NCBI GenBank assembly: GCA_030765065.1
Contig: CM060990.1
Location: forward strand, 4,582,001 to 4,646,000
Origin: Deroplatys truncata
Lineage: Eukaryota; Arthropoda; Insecta; Mantodea; Mantidae
DNA length: 64,000 bases
Direction of reading: 5' to 3'
In this document: positions 43,236 to 53,739 of the stretch, one piece after another
How positions within the stretch are numbered: position 1 is the first letter of the stretch
Layout of the letters: every line of letters starts with the position of its first letter
Notes under the pieces: model-generated
Seen by the model: only the letters and a program-made list of their open reading frames with translations
Told to the model about the DNA's origin: nothing
The model's database searches: none
Translations under genes and position numbers: made by a program

Positions 43236-43864
43236 TGTGACGCAGCGGCTAAGGCCCAAGGTTATCGGGAGGTCAGCACCGAACGGTCCGAGTAAATAAC
43301 TATAACATCGCTTGTCAGGCGCGCTATCGAGAGATAAGTAGTACTTTCTGGAAGCTTTATCTCCCCCATTCTCCATAAAGCGTGTTAAAATAGTTCTAGA
43401 AGGTTCGAGAACCTCATGTGCAAGATTCCACTGCCTATTAAAGCGAGCGCTCTCGTGGGTTGCCAGTGCCAGTACGTCAGAGTGGAGTGAGTGCAAAGTC
43501 AGAGCGTGTCGAGTCGCGAGGTGAGTAGTGGTGACAGTAGAGTGATTCGCATCGGTCAGTCGGTGAGCGAGCGAGTTGAGGGTGAGTTTCCCTGAGACGT
43601 CAAGAGCGATACATCGATCGAGTTGGTGAAGGCTTCTGTGACGTGCAGCGAGTGTTACCGCGGAGCGACTGTTGTGAATTGAACCGTCCGCGTGAAGAGA
43701 CTGCGTCACGAAGGAAGTGAACTGATGGAGAATTGAACTAGTTCACCTGAGTGAAGTGACATTGGTGAAGTGAACGTACAGTGAAGCTAAACAGATAAAA
43801 ACTTAGAACGGTGGTAGTGATAACTGAGAGAGAACAGAAACAGTTGAAAAACTAGACAGTCACA
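43236..43864 (+). mobile_element. Solo LTR 1 with heat-shock-element motif
   Basis: Starts TGTGACGCAG, ends CAGTCACA, 629 bp, flanked by ATAT on both sides. Shares blocks (GCGCTATCGAGA, TTTCTGGAAGCTT) with solo LTR 2 at 53,302-53,735. Contains a perfect four-unit heat-shock element. No internal retrotransposon genes flank it. The minus-strand ORF 43,230-43,709 is a by-product. Its orientation (+) is inferred from comparison with LTR 2. Confidence 0.65.
43394..43411. promoter_or_regulatory. Perfect four-unit heat-shock element
   Basis: TTCtaGAAggTTCgaGAA, four inverted pentamers in register. A weaker TTCtgGAAgcTTt lies at 43,346-43,358. Confidence 0.6.
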
Positions 43865-43868
43865 ATAT

Positions 43869-44503
43869 GACATTCAGAAACTATCACAACAAAGGGTCTC
43901 CCTTCTGATACGCTCTCCCAAACACTTTTACATAGATCTTTAAATTCATTGTAGGTGATGTCAGTGTTTACGCCATCTTCAGAAATGTGCTCAAGTTTAA
44001 ATCGTCATTCCTGAAGAGTGCCATCATGCTTGTATTACCGCAAATTAAATGTTTTGCCGCTTTAGCATAGGATTGTGCTACATATACAGAGTCCACATTT
44101 CAATGTCTTCCCATGCTGTAAAAGTATGCGGGTTTCCCCTGCTTTTTAGTAATAACGTCAACAAATATAGAGATGACATTTTCTTTGAATTCAGAAGGAT
44201 GCAAAACATCTTTTCCTTGTCGAAAGTGTTCACTTCTATACCATCAATACTTTCAAGTACTTAAATGAGATGTTGATGCTTTAGCTGATAGAGGGACTTT
44301 GAAAAATACACATGTTTTCGAAACGCAGTCCATTCTCATGAAGCAGAATATTGAGTAATACATTCCCTTTTCCTGCACTGGAGCTTCCTAAAACAAACGC
44401 TCCGACATTAGAAGGAAACAACTTTCCATTACGATTACGTCTAGTCACTTTCAAAATCTAATACCTGAATAGGTAGTGAGCACTGTTCCTTAACAAGCTC
44501 CAT
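43869..44503 (-). pseudogene. Packaging ATPase of a second type (lineage C?)
   Basis: A32/FtsK-like ATPase distinct from that at 31,453. ATG 44,503 (MELVKEQCSLPIQV). After a frameshift, NVGAFVLGSSSAGKGN gives a Walker A in which the residue after GK is Gly rather than Ser/Thr. A later block, FVDVITKKQ followed by YSMGRH and then AQSYAKAAKHLICGN, matches the SMGRH...LIRDN-type ATPases that occur in some Polinton-like viruses. The C-terminal end runs to the solo LTR, which has inserted at its 3' edge. It is divergent from the pX-like gene. Confidence 0.55.
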
Positions 44504-44633
44504 GTTAACAACTAAATTATTAAAAGTATACGCGCTCTTTATATTCATAATGGGAGGGATAGGTAAGCCAAGTACATGGATTAATTGGTTACGTTTGGTT
44601 ACAGTTTTGTAAGGTTAGACGTCAAAAGAAGAG

Positions 44634-44640
44634 TATAAAA
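44634..44640 (+). promoter_or_regulatory. TATA box in divergent promoter region
   Basis: GTATAAAAAGGG between the minus-strand ATPase and plus-strand pX-like gene. Confidence 0.4.
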
Positions 44641-44839
44641 AGGGTAATGCATATATGTAGTGAGTATATCAGGACAGCTAAAGGGCGAGGCTGTTGTATT
44701 ATAAGCGCGGCACCAGAATTATCAATTACATAATTCATTCTGTCCCATTTTAAGCTCACTTGCCGGGATGTACATATTTCGGTCCCGGCGCGAAATTGGA
44801 AAAGCGTCTGTAAAGAGAAGGCCCGAGAATCAATCAATT

Positions 44840-45163
44840 AGACGAAGCTAGTAAACAGCAGATATTGCATACGTTGAGCATAAGAACACCTCTTCGGGAC
44901 ACTTGGTAGATAATATTCTTGCACAGAAGGTCTGGAATTGTGTTCAGTCAGCAGATTTAACTTTGGGTGAAAGGTAAGCGGCGAGGAAAGTAACTGCAAT
45001 CATGAAGGCCAAGGTTGCAGTGGGAGCCGGAAAGAAGAAAAAGGCAATCGGGTTTTTGCCCTTGATACCTATCATTTCTGCTTTAGGTGCCGCGTTTGGA
45101 AGTGCTGCTCAAATAGCCTCTGCAGTAAAAAAAAGGGTTTCTGATAGACAGCAGAAATCGTAA
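44840..45163 (+). pseudogene. pX-like small protein (lineage C?)
   Basis: An upstream part (DNILAQKVWNCVQSADLTLG) is separated by a stop from a run starting at ATG 45,003: KVAVGAGKKKKAIG, then a hydrophobic stretch (FLPLIPIISALGAAFGSAA) and a basic end, stopping at 45,161. The layout parallels 32,066-32,420: basic region, hydrophobic segment, basic tail. Probably capsid-associated; inferred. Confidence 0.45.
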
Positions 45164-45172
45164 GACATAACA

Positions 45173-45296
45173 AGGCGGTGGAGCCTATGGAAAGGGACTC
45201 CGAAAGATAAGTAATAATAAGAGGAATGCAGGAGGTGTTTTACCAATTGTACCGTTGGTGTCTTTGCCTGCCGTGTCTAAAACTTCCAGGAGTTAA
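45173..45296 (+). CDS. Small Gly-rich basic ORF
   Basis: About 40 codons without a clear ATG: GGGAYGKGLRKISNNKRNAG then VLPIVPLVSLPAVS and a stop at 45,294. Looks like another pX-type core peptide or the C terminus of one. Not identified. Confidence 0.3.
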
Positions 45297-45369
45297 AGAA
45301 TAAAGGATCTATAGAGAAGGGTTTAAAGAAGAAGTTAAACTTTCTGAAAGAAGGTTGTACATATACGGG

Positions 45370-45730
45370 AGGAAGCTCTGAGTAACATCGGTATCGATAT
45401 GTATGCTAGAACGCTTACAAATTCCTTATTTTAGTGGAGTGCGTATGATTGACAAACTACCTTTAAAGCCTCAAATCAAAGAGAGGATTATTGTCAATAT
45501 TGATACCTCTAATAATGAAGGAACGCACTGGGTTGTTGTAACGAAAGAAGGATATGTAACACACTGTTTGATAGTTTTGGTAACTTGAAACCACCTGAGA
45601 TTGAGAGCTATTTACACGGTGTTAAAATCCTCTATAATATACAGATATACCAGACGCTGTTCATTCAATATATTTAAACCCTCATCTACTGCTACATCCT
45701 TCAGGCCACTATGAGGTTGCTCTCTTAAAT
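45370..45730 (+). pseudogene. Adenain-type cysteine protease, second type
   Basis: Maturation protease remnant. PYFSGVRMIDKLP leads to the catalytic His in GTHWVVV (about 45,526). The next acidic block, LFDSFGNLKPPE, is in another frame (about 45,570-45,605). The nucleophile Cys region is not recognisable; sequence decays after YNIQ (about 45,640). Lies between the pX-like and putative virion genes, as in other Polintons. Confidence 0.55.
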
Positions 45731-45769
45731 TTGAAACATTCCACTCAATACCAAAAATCGATTAAAGTA

Positions 45770-46330
45770 ATAATAGATTTCATTATACTCATAATGGTAA
45801 ATCTGAAACCGTTGTTATTCCTCATGAAATCTACGAGATTGCTGATATCAGTGCATTTCTAAAGAATACAATAGGATTGAATGATGAAGTATTCTTAACA
45901 AGACCCACTAACAACACAATCAAGGCTGAAACCACATGTCCTTAAACAATAGAGTTTTCTAAGGATAGGTTTATAGGGACGCTTCTAGGATTCGCTGACA
46001 CTAATATAGTTTCTGCTGTAGTAGTGCCTGAACCTGATGTTCTTGTGAATATGTTTAAAGTGAGTATCGTAACCGTAGAGATTATTACTGCAACAGGTTC
46101 TTTCATTGACAGCAGAAGTGGACATTCGCTCTACTACTTCTTCCCTTTTGTTCCACCAGAGTATAACATCTCTCATGAGCCATTGAATCCGATACATCTA
46201 CCCGTCATAATTATAGACTATATACATCAGATCACTATTTGAGCGGTACATCAATACGGCAAGGAAATCAACTGCAGAAACGAAGTTATAACTACAAGAC
46301 TCCACATAAGACGAAATGGTGATTAGCTTT
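45770..46330 (+). pseudogene. Putative virion protein, second type
   Basis: Starts near a reading HYTHNGKSETVVIPHEIYEI, continues with an in-frame stop at about 45,943, then DRFIGTLLGFAD, and the open stretch 46,024-46,242 with IITATGSFIDSRSGH, FFPFVPPEYNI and PIHLPVIII. Closing RLHIRR at about 46,310. The order protease, this gene, capsid is typical of Polinton-like viruses. Structural role inferred. Confidence 0.5.
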
Positions 46331-46412
46331 AAATGGCATCGTAAATACTATAATATGCCTCGCATAGGAAATTTGAGGCATACTATCTCTGCAACTGCCG
46401 AAAAGTTAGCCA

Positions 46413-47581
46413 ATGCTGACGCAAGTTCCTCAGGAGAATAGGGTGCAAAGTGCTATAATGGATATCTTAAACGTGACCGAAGTTCCGGCCTTTGATGACT
46501 ATATCACCAAAGAGGAGCATGTTTTTCTACCACACACCATATCCGCTCTGGATGTAAATGATGAAATTAAAATACCCTGCCAAGCTGAAAATTTGTACAC
46601 ATTGCCTAACAAAGGTTATCTTTACATCGAGAGTGCTCACAGCAAACGGATGGATCTCCTACTAAAACGACGCTCACCAACAATGCCATAGCCTTCATGT
46701 TTGATGAAATTCGTCTAGATATGAATGCTACAACTGTAGACAGAAGAAGGAATTCTGTGGAGCCGAATCATCTGCTGAATACCGGATGGGCTTATCCTGG
46801 TGAACAATTTGATATAGTACATGCAGCAAATGGGGCTTTCAATGCTAGAGTCCCGCTGTCGATGCTCCTAGGATTTGCTGATGACCATAAGAAGCTTATA
46901 CTCAACAGCAAGCTTGAATTGCTTCTCATAAGATCCAAAAATTCTAGAAATTGTGGCCAGGTTTCAGAAGGAGAGAAAGCTAATGTGAAGTTAACTAGAA
47001 TCGAATGGAGAATGCTTGTATTTTATTTTCCTGATGCTGAAAGGGTTCAAGCTCTTAAAATTGTAATGGCCGATACACCACTACATATCGCCTTTCGTTC
47101 CATGGATCTTCACACCCAGCCTGATACCTAAGACAAGATCCTTCACATGGAATTTGGTAACATTGAAGCTTGAGAAGCCTTGCTTTGTCATAGGGGAGCA
47201 CAGACTGCAAGTTTAGGTGATTTTAGCGATAACATTTCGGAGTTTTGTCACTGAAACATTACTAATTTGAGATTATTCATCAATAGTGAATGCAACCCCT
47301 ATGGTGACTGGAATTTGGACTTTATAAACTCCAAGTTTGTTTTACTATATGAAAAGTTCTGCAAATTTCAAGGTCCCTATTGTGATAGAGATAGTTATTC
47401 ACTCTTGAAGAGAAAGGTCTTTTGTTTCGTCGTGCAACTTTATTCGTGATGGACTGCTCTTATCAACCTGTGAAGGGTATAAATGGAGCTGTCAACATCA
47501 GATTCGATATTCCAGCATTTACAGATATCGCAGCCCAAACTTCACTGTACTGCATGATTCCACATGACAAAGCTTTTATTT
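46413..47581 (+). pseudogene. Capsid protein, second type
   Basis: About 390 codons. Blocks: ATG 46,458-type start MDILNVTEVPAFDDYIT; NDEIKIPCQAENLYTLPNKG; a shift near 46,650; IAFMFDEIRLDMNATTVDRR; LLNTGWAYPGEQ; RIEWRMLVFYFPDAERV; then after shifts RLFINSECNPYGDWNLDF (47,267-47,320) and the end MDCSYQPVKG with a stop at 47,579-47,581. The beta-rich body and late Tyr/Pro block agree with a double jelly-roll capsid protein. It differs strongly from the capsid at 35,925, so it represents another lineage. Fossil. Confidence 0.55.
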
Positions 47582-48473
47582 AAAAGCCTCTTTCCCATGT
47601 GATGCTAACAATTACATAATTATGTGTGTAAGAAGTCTAGACCATCATTGTATTTGGAAATGGATGCATGGTATTTGTGAAGGATTGTAATATGATGATT
47701 TTAAACAATAAAAAATTTAGATAATATGCTATAACACCCTTTTATTGCCCTTCTTATACATTTCAAGCATTTTCCTTTTCCGTCTCCTCTCCCTGAAAAA
47801 CTAGAAGCTCCTGACTTGTAAAATTCATTTAAATTATTCAAGTCTCCTTCAATATAGGGTAACGGCTGTTTTATATTTCCTAGATGTTTAAAGATGTTAC
47901 ACGATCATTTAAACAAGTATTTATAAAATTAATTGGATTGTCAAGGAATACAAGAAAATTGTATGCATAAATCACATTATTAGAATTTTTACTCACGTAA
48001 ACATTTTTTCTTGTTATAGATGATCTTGAATCGTAGGAATGTTTTTAGATATTACCTCCCAGTCTTATTTTCTAATATAAACCAATGAATTGTGACTTTC
48101 ATAACTTATGTAGAGAGAGAGGATGCCATAATGTAGTCCAGTGTTTACACTATGCGAGGTGATATGACGACGTCATTGAGCATGAGGAATCGATTCTCCA
48201 TTCTCCGCTGGCAAAAATTGTATACCTTCAATGAATAAGAGACCATGAGGCCTTCGTTGAGAATCCTCCTCTTACACCCATGCCTTTGCTGTTTCTGGAC
48301 TCTCTCATTCTTCCTCTTCTTTCACTCCTTCCTTGTAACCCTATAACATATATTCAAAATAATCTTAAAATCACACTAAAATTATCCCATACACCTGAAG
48401 GAGAAGTACATACAATCCATAATTTCCTACACATGTTAAAACAAAGTATGATTAAAGCGTAGAATACTCACCT
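47582..48473. other. No gene recognised
   Basis: AT-rich; an AATAAAAAA signal is present at about 47,708. A weak minus-strand reading, YKSGASSFSGRGDGKGKC (about 47,850), may be the end of another gene. Confidence 0.4.
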
Positions 48474-48712
48474 CAAGGTTTTGCGGGTTTCTGGTTATAT
48501 CTGCAGTGAGTAATCTGCAGTCTTTTGATTTTGCCACCCTCTACCCACATAACTTTCTATCAGGAGCAATATCGTCGCATACTGAAGCGACATCCTCATC
48601 CATGGGCACAGTATCCCGCTCTGAGATGGGGGATTCTAGTATAAAGACATCAAATCTCTCAGGATCCAGCCCCTATATTGGCACGAGAACCCCAGGTACG
48701 GTCATTCACAAT

Positions 48713-48802
48713 CTGTAATAATTTTTTTAGGTGAGACACATAAGAATAACATTAGAAGCAATAAATAAATATGCATTTATCTCTAGTATTGCTACAACTT
48801 AC
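48713..48802 (-). other. Probable intron 2 (copy 2)
   Basis: GTAAGT donor after codons for RKRTFE and a TTATTACAG acceptor, the same position as 3,608-3,683. Confidence 0.55.
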
Positions 48803-49007
48803 TCAAACGTTCTCTTCCTACGTTGGTAGACTTCACACTTGTCATTGCAGAGGAGGAAACACGCTCTACGATCGTGCTGGATTAGTTTATAATGCAAAAT
48901 GCATGTATCCATTGCATATATTCTGTATCACATTCTAATAAGTGCTTTGCTACAAATACATAATTTCTTCGATAACACTTAGTTGCGCGTCTTCCATGCA
49001 ATTTGCT

Positions 49008-50053
49008 CTAAAGAAAAAGGCATTTCAAATTAAATTAATTTAAACCTGGCATGCTACATCCTCCTTGAGGCAGTATTTTTAACACTTAAATGATTTCAGT
49101 CAAATTATATAATATGTAAATTGAAAAACAGCCCGTCTTGAAGCAATATGTGTATGTAATAATTTGTAAAATGTATATAACAGTCACTGCATATGCTTAT
49201 ATTATTGTACCCATGTGTAATAATGTTAGGTGAATATATTACGTAATTTAATAGTGTAGGAGCTGTGAGCATAATAAGTTAAAAGTTGCTAACAATGAGG
49301 TAACAATGAGATAACCTTGAGTCAATAATGAGTAAGAAAGTTTAACAGTACTACTTGTGATTCTTGGAGTAACAATAATGTAATTTTAGTGACAGTTTAT
49401 AGAATAGCCTATCAACAACCAGAAAAAGCTTTAGTTAAATGAGGGTATTCTATTGGAGTAGGATTAGACAATCAGAAACTGAAATATAGCAAAATCTACA
49501 AATCTAGAAGTCAGTTGCCTGCAGACCGAGTTACTAACCAGACGCAAAAAGAGTCCTCAAGAAATATAATATGTATTCGTGTGAGACGAAAAGTAAGTTT
49601 GCGCGTTAAAAAGTGTAATTAATTAATAAAAATAATCTCACAGCTCTCTGTATCAGTGAAGTGTTATTTAAATCGTATCAAGTATTAATATAAGGAGTGA
49701 AGTAAAATTATAATCTGTGTACCTACATTCTTGTCGCACCAAAACCCTGCTGAGAGAAACGTGTCTCTAACAAATACTGACGTAGCCGAGGCCAACATAA
49801 GTATATAATATTTAAAGAAACAGTTAAATTAAAGGCTAATATTTCTTTTGAACTTGGAGCAAAGGCCACCTGAAAGTACATTTGGGGCGAAGGCTACCGG
49901 AAGCTGTTACGGCTACGTGCGGTTGCAACTATTACAAGTTCGGCTCCCAACAGTTGAAATATAATACAACTCCTTCAATAACTCCTACTTCAAATCGGCT
50001 TTTCCATACGTGAAACAATCTACTTCTTCATCCTGTATTCAAGAAAATATTAC
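49008..50053 (-). other. Expanded intron 1 (copy 2), about 1.05 kb
   Basis: GTAAT donor and TTTCTTTAG acceptor match copy 1, where the intron is only 89 bp. The extra 0.95 kb has no gene; its right end carries TTCGGCTCCCAACAG, perhaps a mobile element remnant, but no terminal repeats were found. Confidence 0.5.
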
Positions 50054-50322
50054 TTAACAGCTCCCTCTTCAATAAACTGCACGGTCCTCTGTACATATAT
50101 CCAGTTTTGACATCTGATCGTGATACGATAGTTTCTTACACAATAATGTACGATTAAGCCATTGGAAACTTTCGCATGAAAGTACACATGATGATAATAT
50201 TCTCCACCACACTCGCCCCAGCAACAGTTTTCATCTAATGTACGAGTAGCGTTATCACTAGCCATTTCGAATATCACTGAATGAAGACGCCTCAACAAGT
50301 GCCTGCAAGGAGGGACATTGCT

Positions 50323-50331
50323 GCTTATATA
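50323..50331 (-). promoter_or_regulatory. TATA box of spliced gene, copy 2
   Basis: Minus strand TATATAAGC, 58 bases before ATG 50,265, as in copy 1. Confidence 0.6.
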
Positions 50332-50365
50332 CATAGCCACCTGTTTAGAACCTTAAACAAGTTAA

Positions 50366-50373
50366 TGACGTCA
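50366..50373. promoter_or_regulatory. CRE/ATF-type palindrome TGACGTCA
   Basis: About 40 bases upstream of the TATA box; same arrangement as 4,282. Confidence 0.6.
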
Positions 50374-50457
50374 GGCAGCGGCGTTGAAAATGGTAGATTG
50401 TAGGTCGGAACTAGTTAATAGAGTCACAGCGGTGGTGGAGCTATGTAAGAGAAGTCA

Positions 50458-50770
50458 TCCTCCGTGGTCTAGGGGTACCGTGCTAGTCTTTATTCCCGAG
50501 GTCACGGGTTCAAACCGGGTGGAGGGCGATGGATTTTTTCGGGCGTAAAGGTCCTTAGCATGCCTTCCTCCGGAAGTGAAGTAAAGCCGTTGTTCCCGTG
50601 TCGTAGATTTACGATACGTAAAAGAACCTCAGGCCTGATAAAGAGGTCTGTGAGCAAAATTTTCGGTCCTTCACCCGAATATAGAATGGGACGCTAAGGA
50701 CCCTAGTAGTTAAGGAGCGTCCATAAATAAGAAACTCAACTCCATTTAACAGAAGTTTCTTGATTACAAA
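50458..50770 (+). mobile_element. tRNA-derived SINE
   Basis: The head (50,458-50,526) folds roughly like a tRNA: paired TCCTCC/GGAGGG ends, A box TGGTCTAGGGG and B box GGTTCAAACC. The body has CTTCCTCCGGAAGTGAAGTA and a GTCGTAGATTTACGATACGT block, then a tail. It is inserted within the duplicated promoter region, separating the two CRE copies. No functional tRNA is claimed. Confidence 0.75.
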
Positions 50771-50856
50771 GATAGGGTTTTTGAACAGATTCTAAGACGT
50801 TTTTGCCTTTGGCGACAGACAGGAGCCAGCGTGTATTGCAGGTTGCGAGTTGTTAA

Positions 50857-50864
50857 TGACGTCA
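50857..50864. promoter_or_regulatory. CRE/ATF-type palindrome TGACGTCA, second copy
   Basis: Upstream duplicate with the following GTGTAGGAGAAGG and TATTACAAAGAG blocks resembling those near 4,466. Displaced by the SINE. Confidence 0.55.
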
Positions 50865-51089
50865 CAGGCAGGGTGAAGCCGTGTAGGAGAAGGCTTTCTA
50901 TTACAAAGAGAGAGTTGCTGTACAGGTTGCAACATATTGACATCGCTGCCAGAAAGATCCGGCTGCCTAATATATCGTAACATGTTCAAGCTTTCCGCTC
51001 GCCATTGAGTTGAGCAAATTCCCGAGAAAGACATGTTATCGGGTAAGTGACGGTATTCTTTTATATGTAAATTAGTAGTCATCTTGGAT

Positions 51090-51480
51090 ATGCATATCCG
51101 GTCAATTATAAAACACTTAATTAAGTTAATTGACCAACAACAAGCGTCTTTCAATGGCTGTACATTTGACATGCAAATAGAGTTTAAGTTTCACATTCCC
51201 TAATCCCTGTCGCGAGTCTTTATCGGCTACAGCTCTTTGAGGTAAATTATTAAACACTTAAATCTGTTAATCGATCAATGGCACGCGTCTTTCAATGACA
51301 GTAATCTTCAAAGACGGACAGACAGGGATAGTAACAATCAATTACCAGATGGGAAGTGGGTGACGATAGAACGAATCTGATGTTAATAGATTCAGAGAAA
51401 AAATCCATATTATGACACGAAAGTCAATTATTAAACATTTTGATTAACATCTGCATTATTTTAATCGATCTAAGCCAGGC
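51090..51480. repeat. Degenerate repeats with ATTAAACACTTAA blocks
   Basis: Three units (about 51,100, 51,245, 51,425) share ATTATTAAACACTTAAATC, a GTTAATCGATC block and GCGTCTTTCAATG. Possibly subterminal sequence of the lineage C element. The region 50,871-51,090 shows nothing. Confidence 0.5.
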
Positions 51481-53301
51481 GATCATCAGTTTAAGGGAGG
51501 GGCGGCGGCTTCCAGCGATGAAGGCCGGTAGATTCTTTGTCCGCGGCTTACTTCTGCTAAGTCAATGACACGCGATAATTGAACACGTGTCTGATCATTA
51601 TAAAATTGATGACATGGGTTATAACCCGTGTCAACCAAGCCTGACAGGTGACAAGCGCTTAGGGACTTCGGCTTCTTTTGTCGATTAATGTGGTAAAAGG
51701 GGCGGGGTGTTAAACCACTTGTTGAACACGTATTTTAGACGCGTAGTCCAATCAATTGTGGGTTTCTTTGTGGCCGAGATCCAGCCTGAATGTTTCTAAC
51801 CAACTGCTGCACGCAGGTAAAGATTTTGCAATACTATAACGAGAACATTATTTATGGATGTTTAGATTTACCATGTCAAATGTATTAATTATAATATCCC
51901 CAAATTGCATTGTTTACGAAACTCACTGCTACAAAAATATACTAGCTGTAAAAGAATCCGAAAACAATAATAATAATAAGCTACAGAAATAAAAATACCT
52001 AAAGGTACATTTATATCAAAATAATATAAAACATCTGGGAAGCCTTGGGTCTGGGAAAACTACGAGGCAATGCACATATATGTATGCACATTCGAGTGCA
52101 TGGAAACAAGCCGATGTTTTTTTGTTTATTACAGTGTTATTTTTTATTTGATATTGGAAAAAAGCTCTTTATGATCTCCGTTCTACAACAGCCGTGGGTG
52201 GGCCAATTTTTATATCTGAATTGACACATACTCATTAGCCTGTGAACAAAGTCAGGCCTCGGTGATTGACGAAATGGGAGGAATACGGAAACGTTTCACC
52301 GGAGTGCCTGGAAGGCACGCCTAGCTGTGACGGTGCATATCAAACGTCTGGCTCTCAAACATTAAACTATGAACACAGGCCAATTTCATGCTCAGGTGCT
52401 AAGGAAAACGGGCTGGTAAGGCAAACATTAAATGGAGCGCTAGGACCAGAAGAGGGGTGGGCCTGTGGTTGGCAGAGGGGTTAGTATTTCCTTACTAATG
52501 CAAACCACTGCGCATGAATCGGCACGATTCCATGCACTCAGCTGCACGTGACGAATGTGATCATGTTCAGCCTCATAACCTAAGTCTCTGTTAAATCCTA
52601 TCCGAACGGGAAGACATTGACCATGTGCTTGTATCGGCGTATTTGGAGGCAGTGGGGTCACTGCAGACCAGCTTTGGTTCCTTGTCAACAAATGTAGTGG
52701 CATTCCCAAAAAGACTGTCACTAATTTTGCACATTGTAGAATATTCAGGATTTCGCTGGAGAACACTTTGCAATTTGTGGTCCACAATGTCTTACGTCAG
52801 CGAACCGACTAGTGTGTTACACTGCTTGTTTACTGTAAAGCTTTGTAGTAATTGTTGTGTTTATTTGTGACAATGTCACCTGAAACATTGTCACGTGAGC
52901 AACATTTTCATACCTTTATTCCTGTGTCCTTAAACATACGACAAAAATATGTATTTTTGGCGAAAGTTGGCAGAAATATGACCTATTATTAAAAGGTGTA
53001 AATATATCTTTATATGCACAACAAAAATATGTTTCTCTACATTACAATACCTGGATTCATGCATAAGTTATTGTAAAATTCACCCTAAAGTTCAGGAAAA
53101 AGTATGCCTTGTCATTAAAATTCGGGCCCTATTCAGCATATCACCTTGGAATTATCACTCTGCCCTTTTGCTGGTACCAGTGGATTTTTGCAACTGATAT
53201 CCTGAACTGACAATGTTCCCTTGTTAATGCAGCAAAAATAACGATAATGTAAAAATTAGTATTTGTAAACATGGTTCTGAGTATTAAGTATTAGTATATA
53301 T
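51481..53301. other. No gene recognised
   Basis: Mixed non-coding sequence. ORFs at 52,266-52,870 on both strands are short, overlap one another and show no family features. Confidence 0.4.
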
Positions 53302-53735
53302 TGTGACTTTGAGTTTCCACTGTCACTTCACTTTTCCTCCCGCGTGGCGCTGTAATGAATCACGCGAGAAGCAGCCTCTTTTTCCTTCCGCTTCCCCCGC
53401 TGGATCGAAGAACACAAGACCTCTCTAATCTCTCGCAGTAGCAGCAGTCACTATACGTCACAACCTCACTCGAAAAACATACCTATTAACCAGCACGTTA
53501 TGTTGCACCAAGAACAATTGTCTCCCTCGCTGACTCCCGACCACGGTCGCTTATATATAAACGTACGGGTTTCTGGAAGCTTCATGAGAGGGGAGAAAGA
53601 AACTTCTAGAAAATTCCCGTTATATCTCGATAGCGCTTCTATAATTTAAGTCGGGGAGAGCCTCGTCGTGATCTCTCCACCCAGCCAGGCGCTCGGCGCC
53701 ATCCACGCGATAAGTCGCACCAGAGCTACGTAACA
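53302..53735 (-). mobile_element. Solo LTR 2 with heat-shock elements
   Basis: 434 bp, on the minus strand TGTTACGTAG...GTCACA, flanked by ATAT (53,298-53,301 and 53,736-53,739). A TATATATAAG box on the minus strand lies downstream of two heat-shock elements. It shares blocks with solo LTR 1. The TGT(T/G)AC ends and 4-bp duplication suit a Gypsy/BEL-class LTR. Confidence 0.65.
53571..53616. promoter_or_regulatory. Two three-unit heat-shock elements
   Basis: TTCtgGAAgcTTC at 53,571-53,583 and TTCtaGAAaaTTC at 53,604-53,616, both exact. Confidence 0.6.
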
Positions 53736-53739
53736 ATAT

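Larger units (their letters stand above)
48474..50265 (-). pseudogene. Spliced unknown gene (lineage C, copy 2)
   Basis: Homologous to 3,010-4,194. Exon 1 from ATG 50,265 (MASDNATRTLDENCCWGECG, then YYHHVYFHAKVSNGL), chosen because TATA lies just upstream at 50,323-50,331. Intron 1 is expanded to 49,008-50,053. Exon 2 (49,007-48,803) is frameshifted, so its Cys cluster is partly lost. Intron 2 is 48,713-48,802. Exon 3 has RFDVFILESPISERDTVPMD and ends in a GTGAGT donor-like site near 48,474, with no clear downstream exon. Copies differ in intron length but agree on splice positions. Function unknown. Confidence 0.5.

Noticed and set aside
43230..43709. A 159-codon minus-strand ORF
   Set aside because: Lies inside the solo LTR, antisense to it; His/Leu/Thr bias comes from GTGAGTG-type repeats.
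49220..49970. A solo LTR filling the expanded intron
   Set aside because: TGTTAGG and CCCAACA ends looked possible, but no target duplication or internal LTR landmarks were found.
50458..50526. A functional tRNA gene
   Set aside because: A and B boxes are good, but the anticodon arm is poor and the sequence continues into a SINE body, so it is a tRNA-derived SINE head.
52266..52870. Overlapping ORFs on both strands as a host gene
   Set aside because: Short, mutually overlapping, no known motif or splice pattern could be supported.
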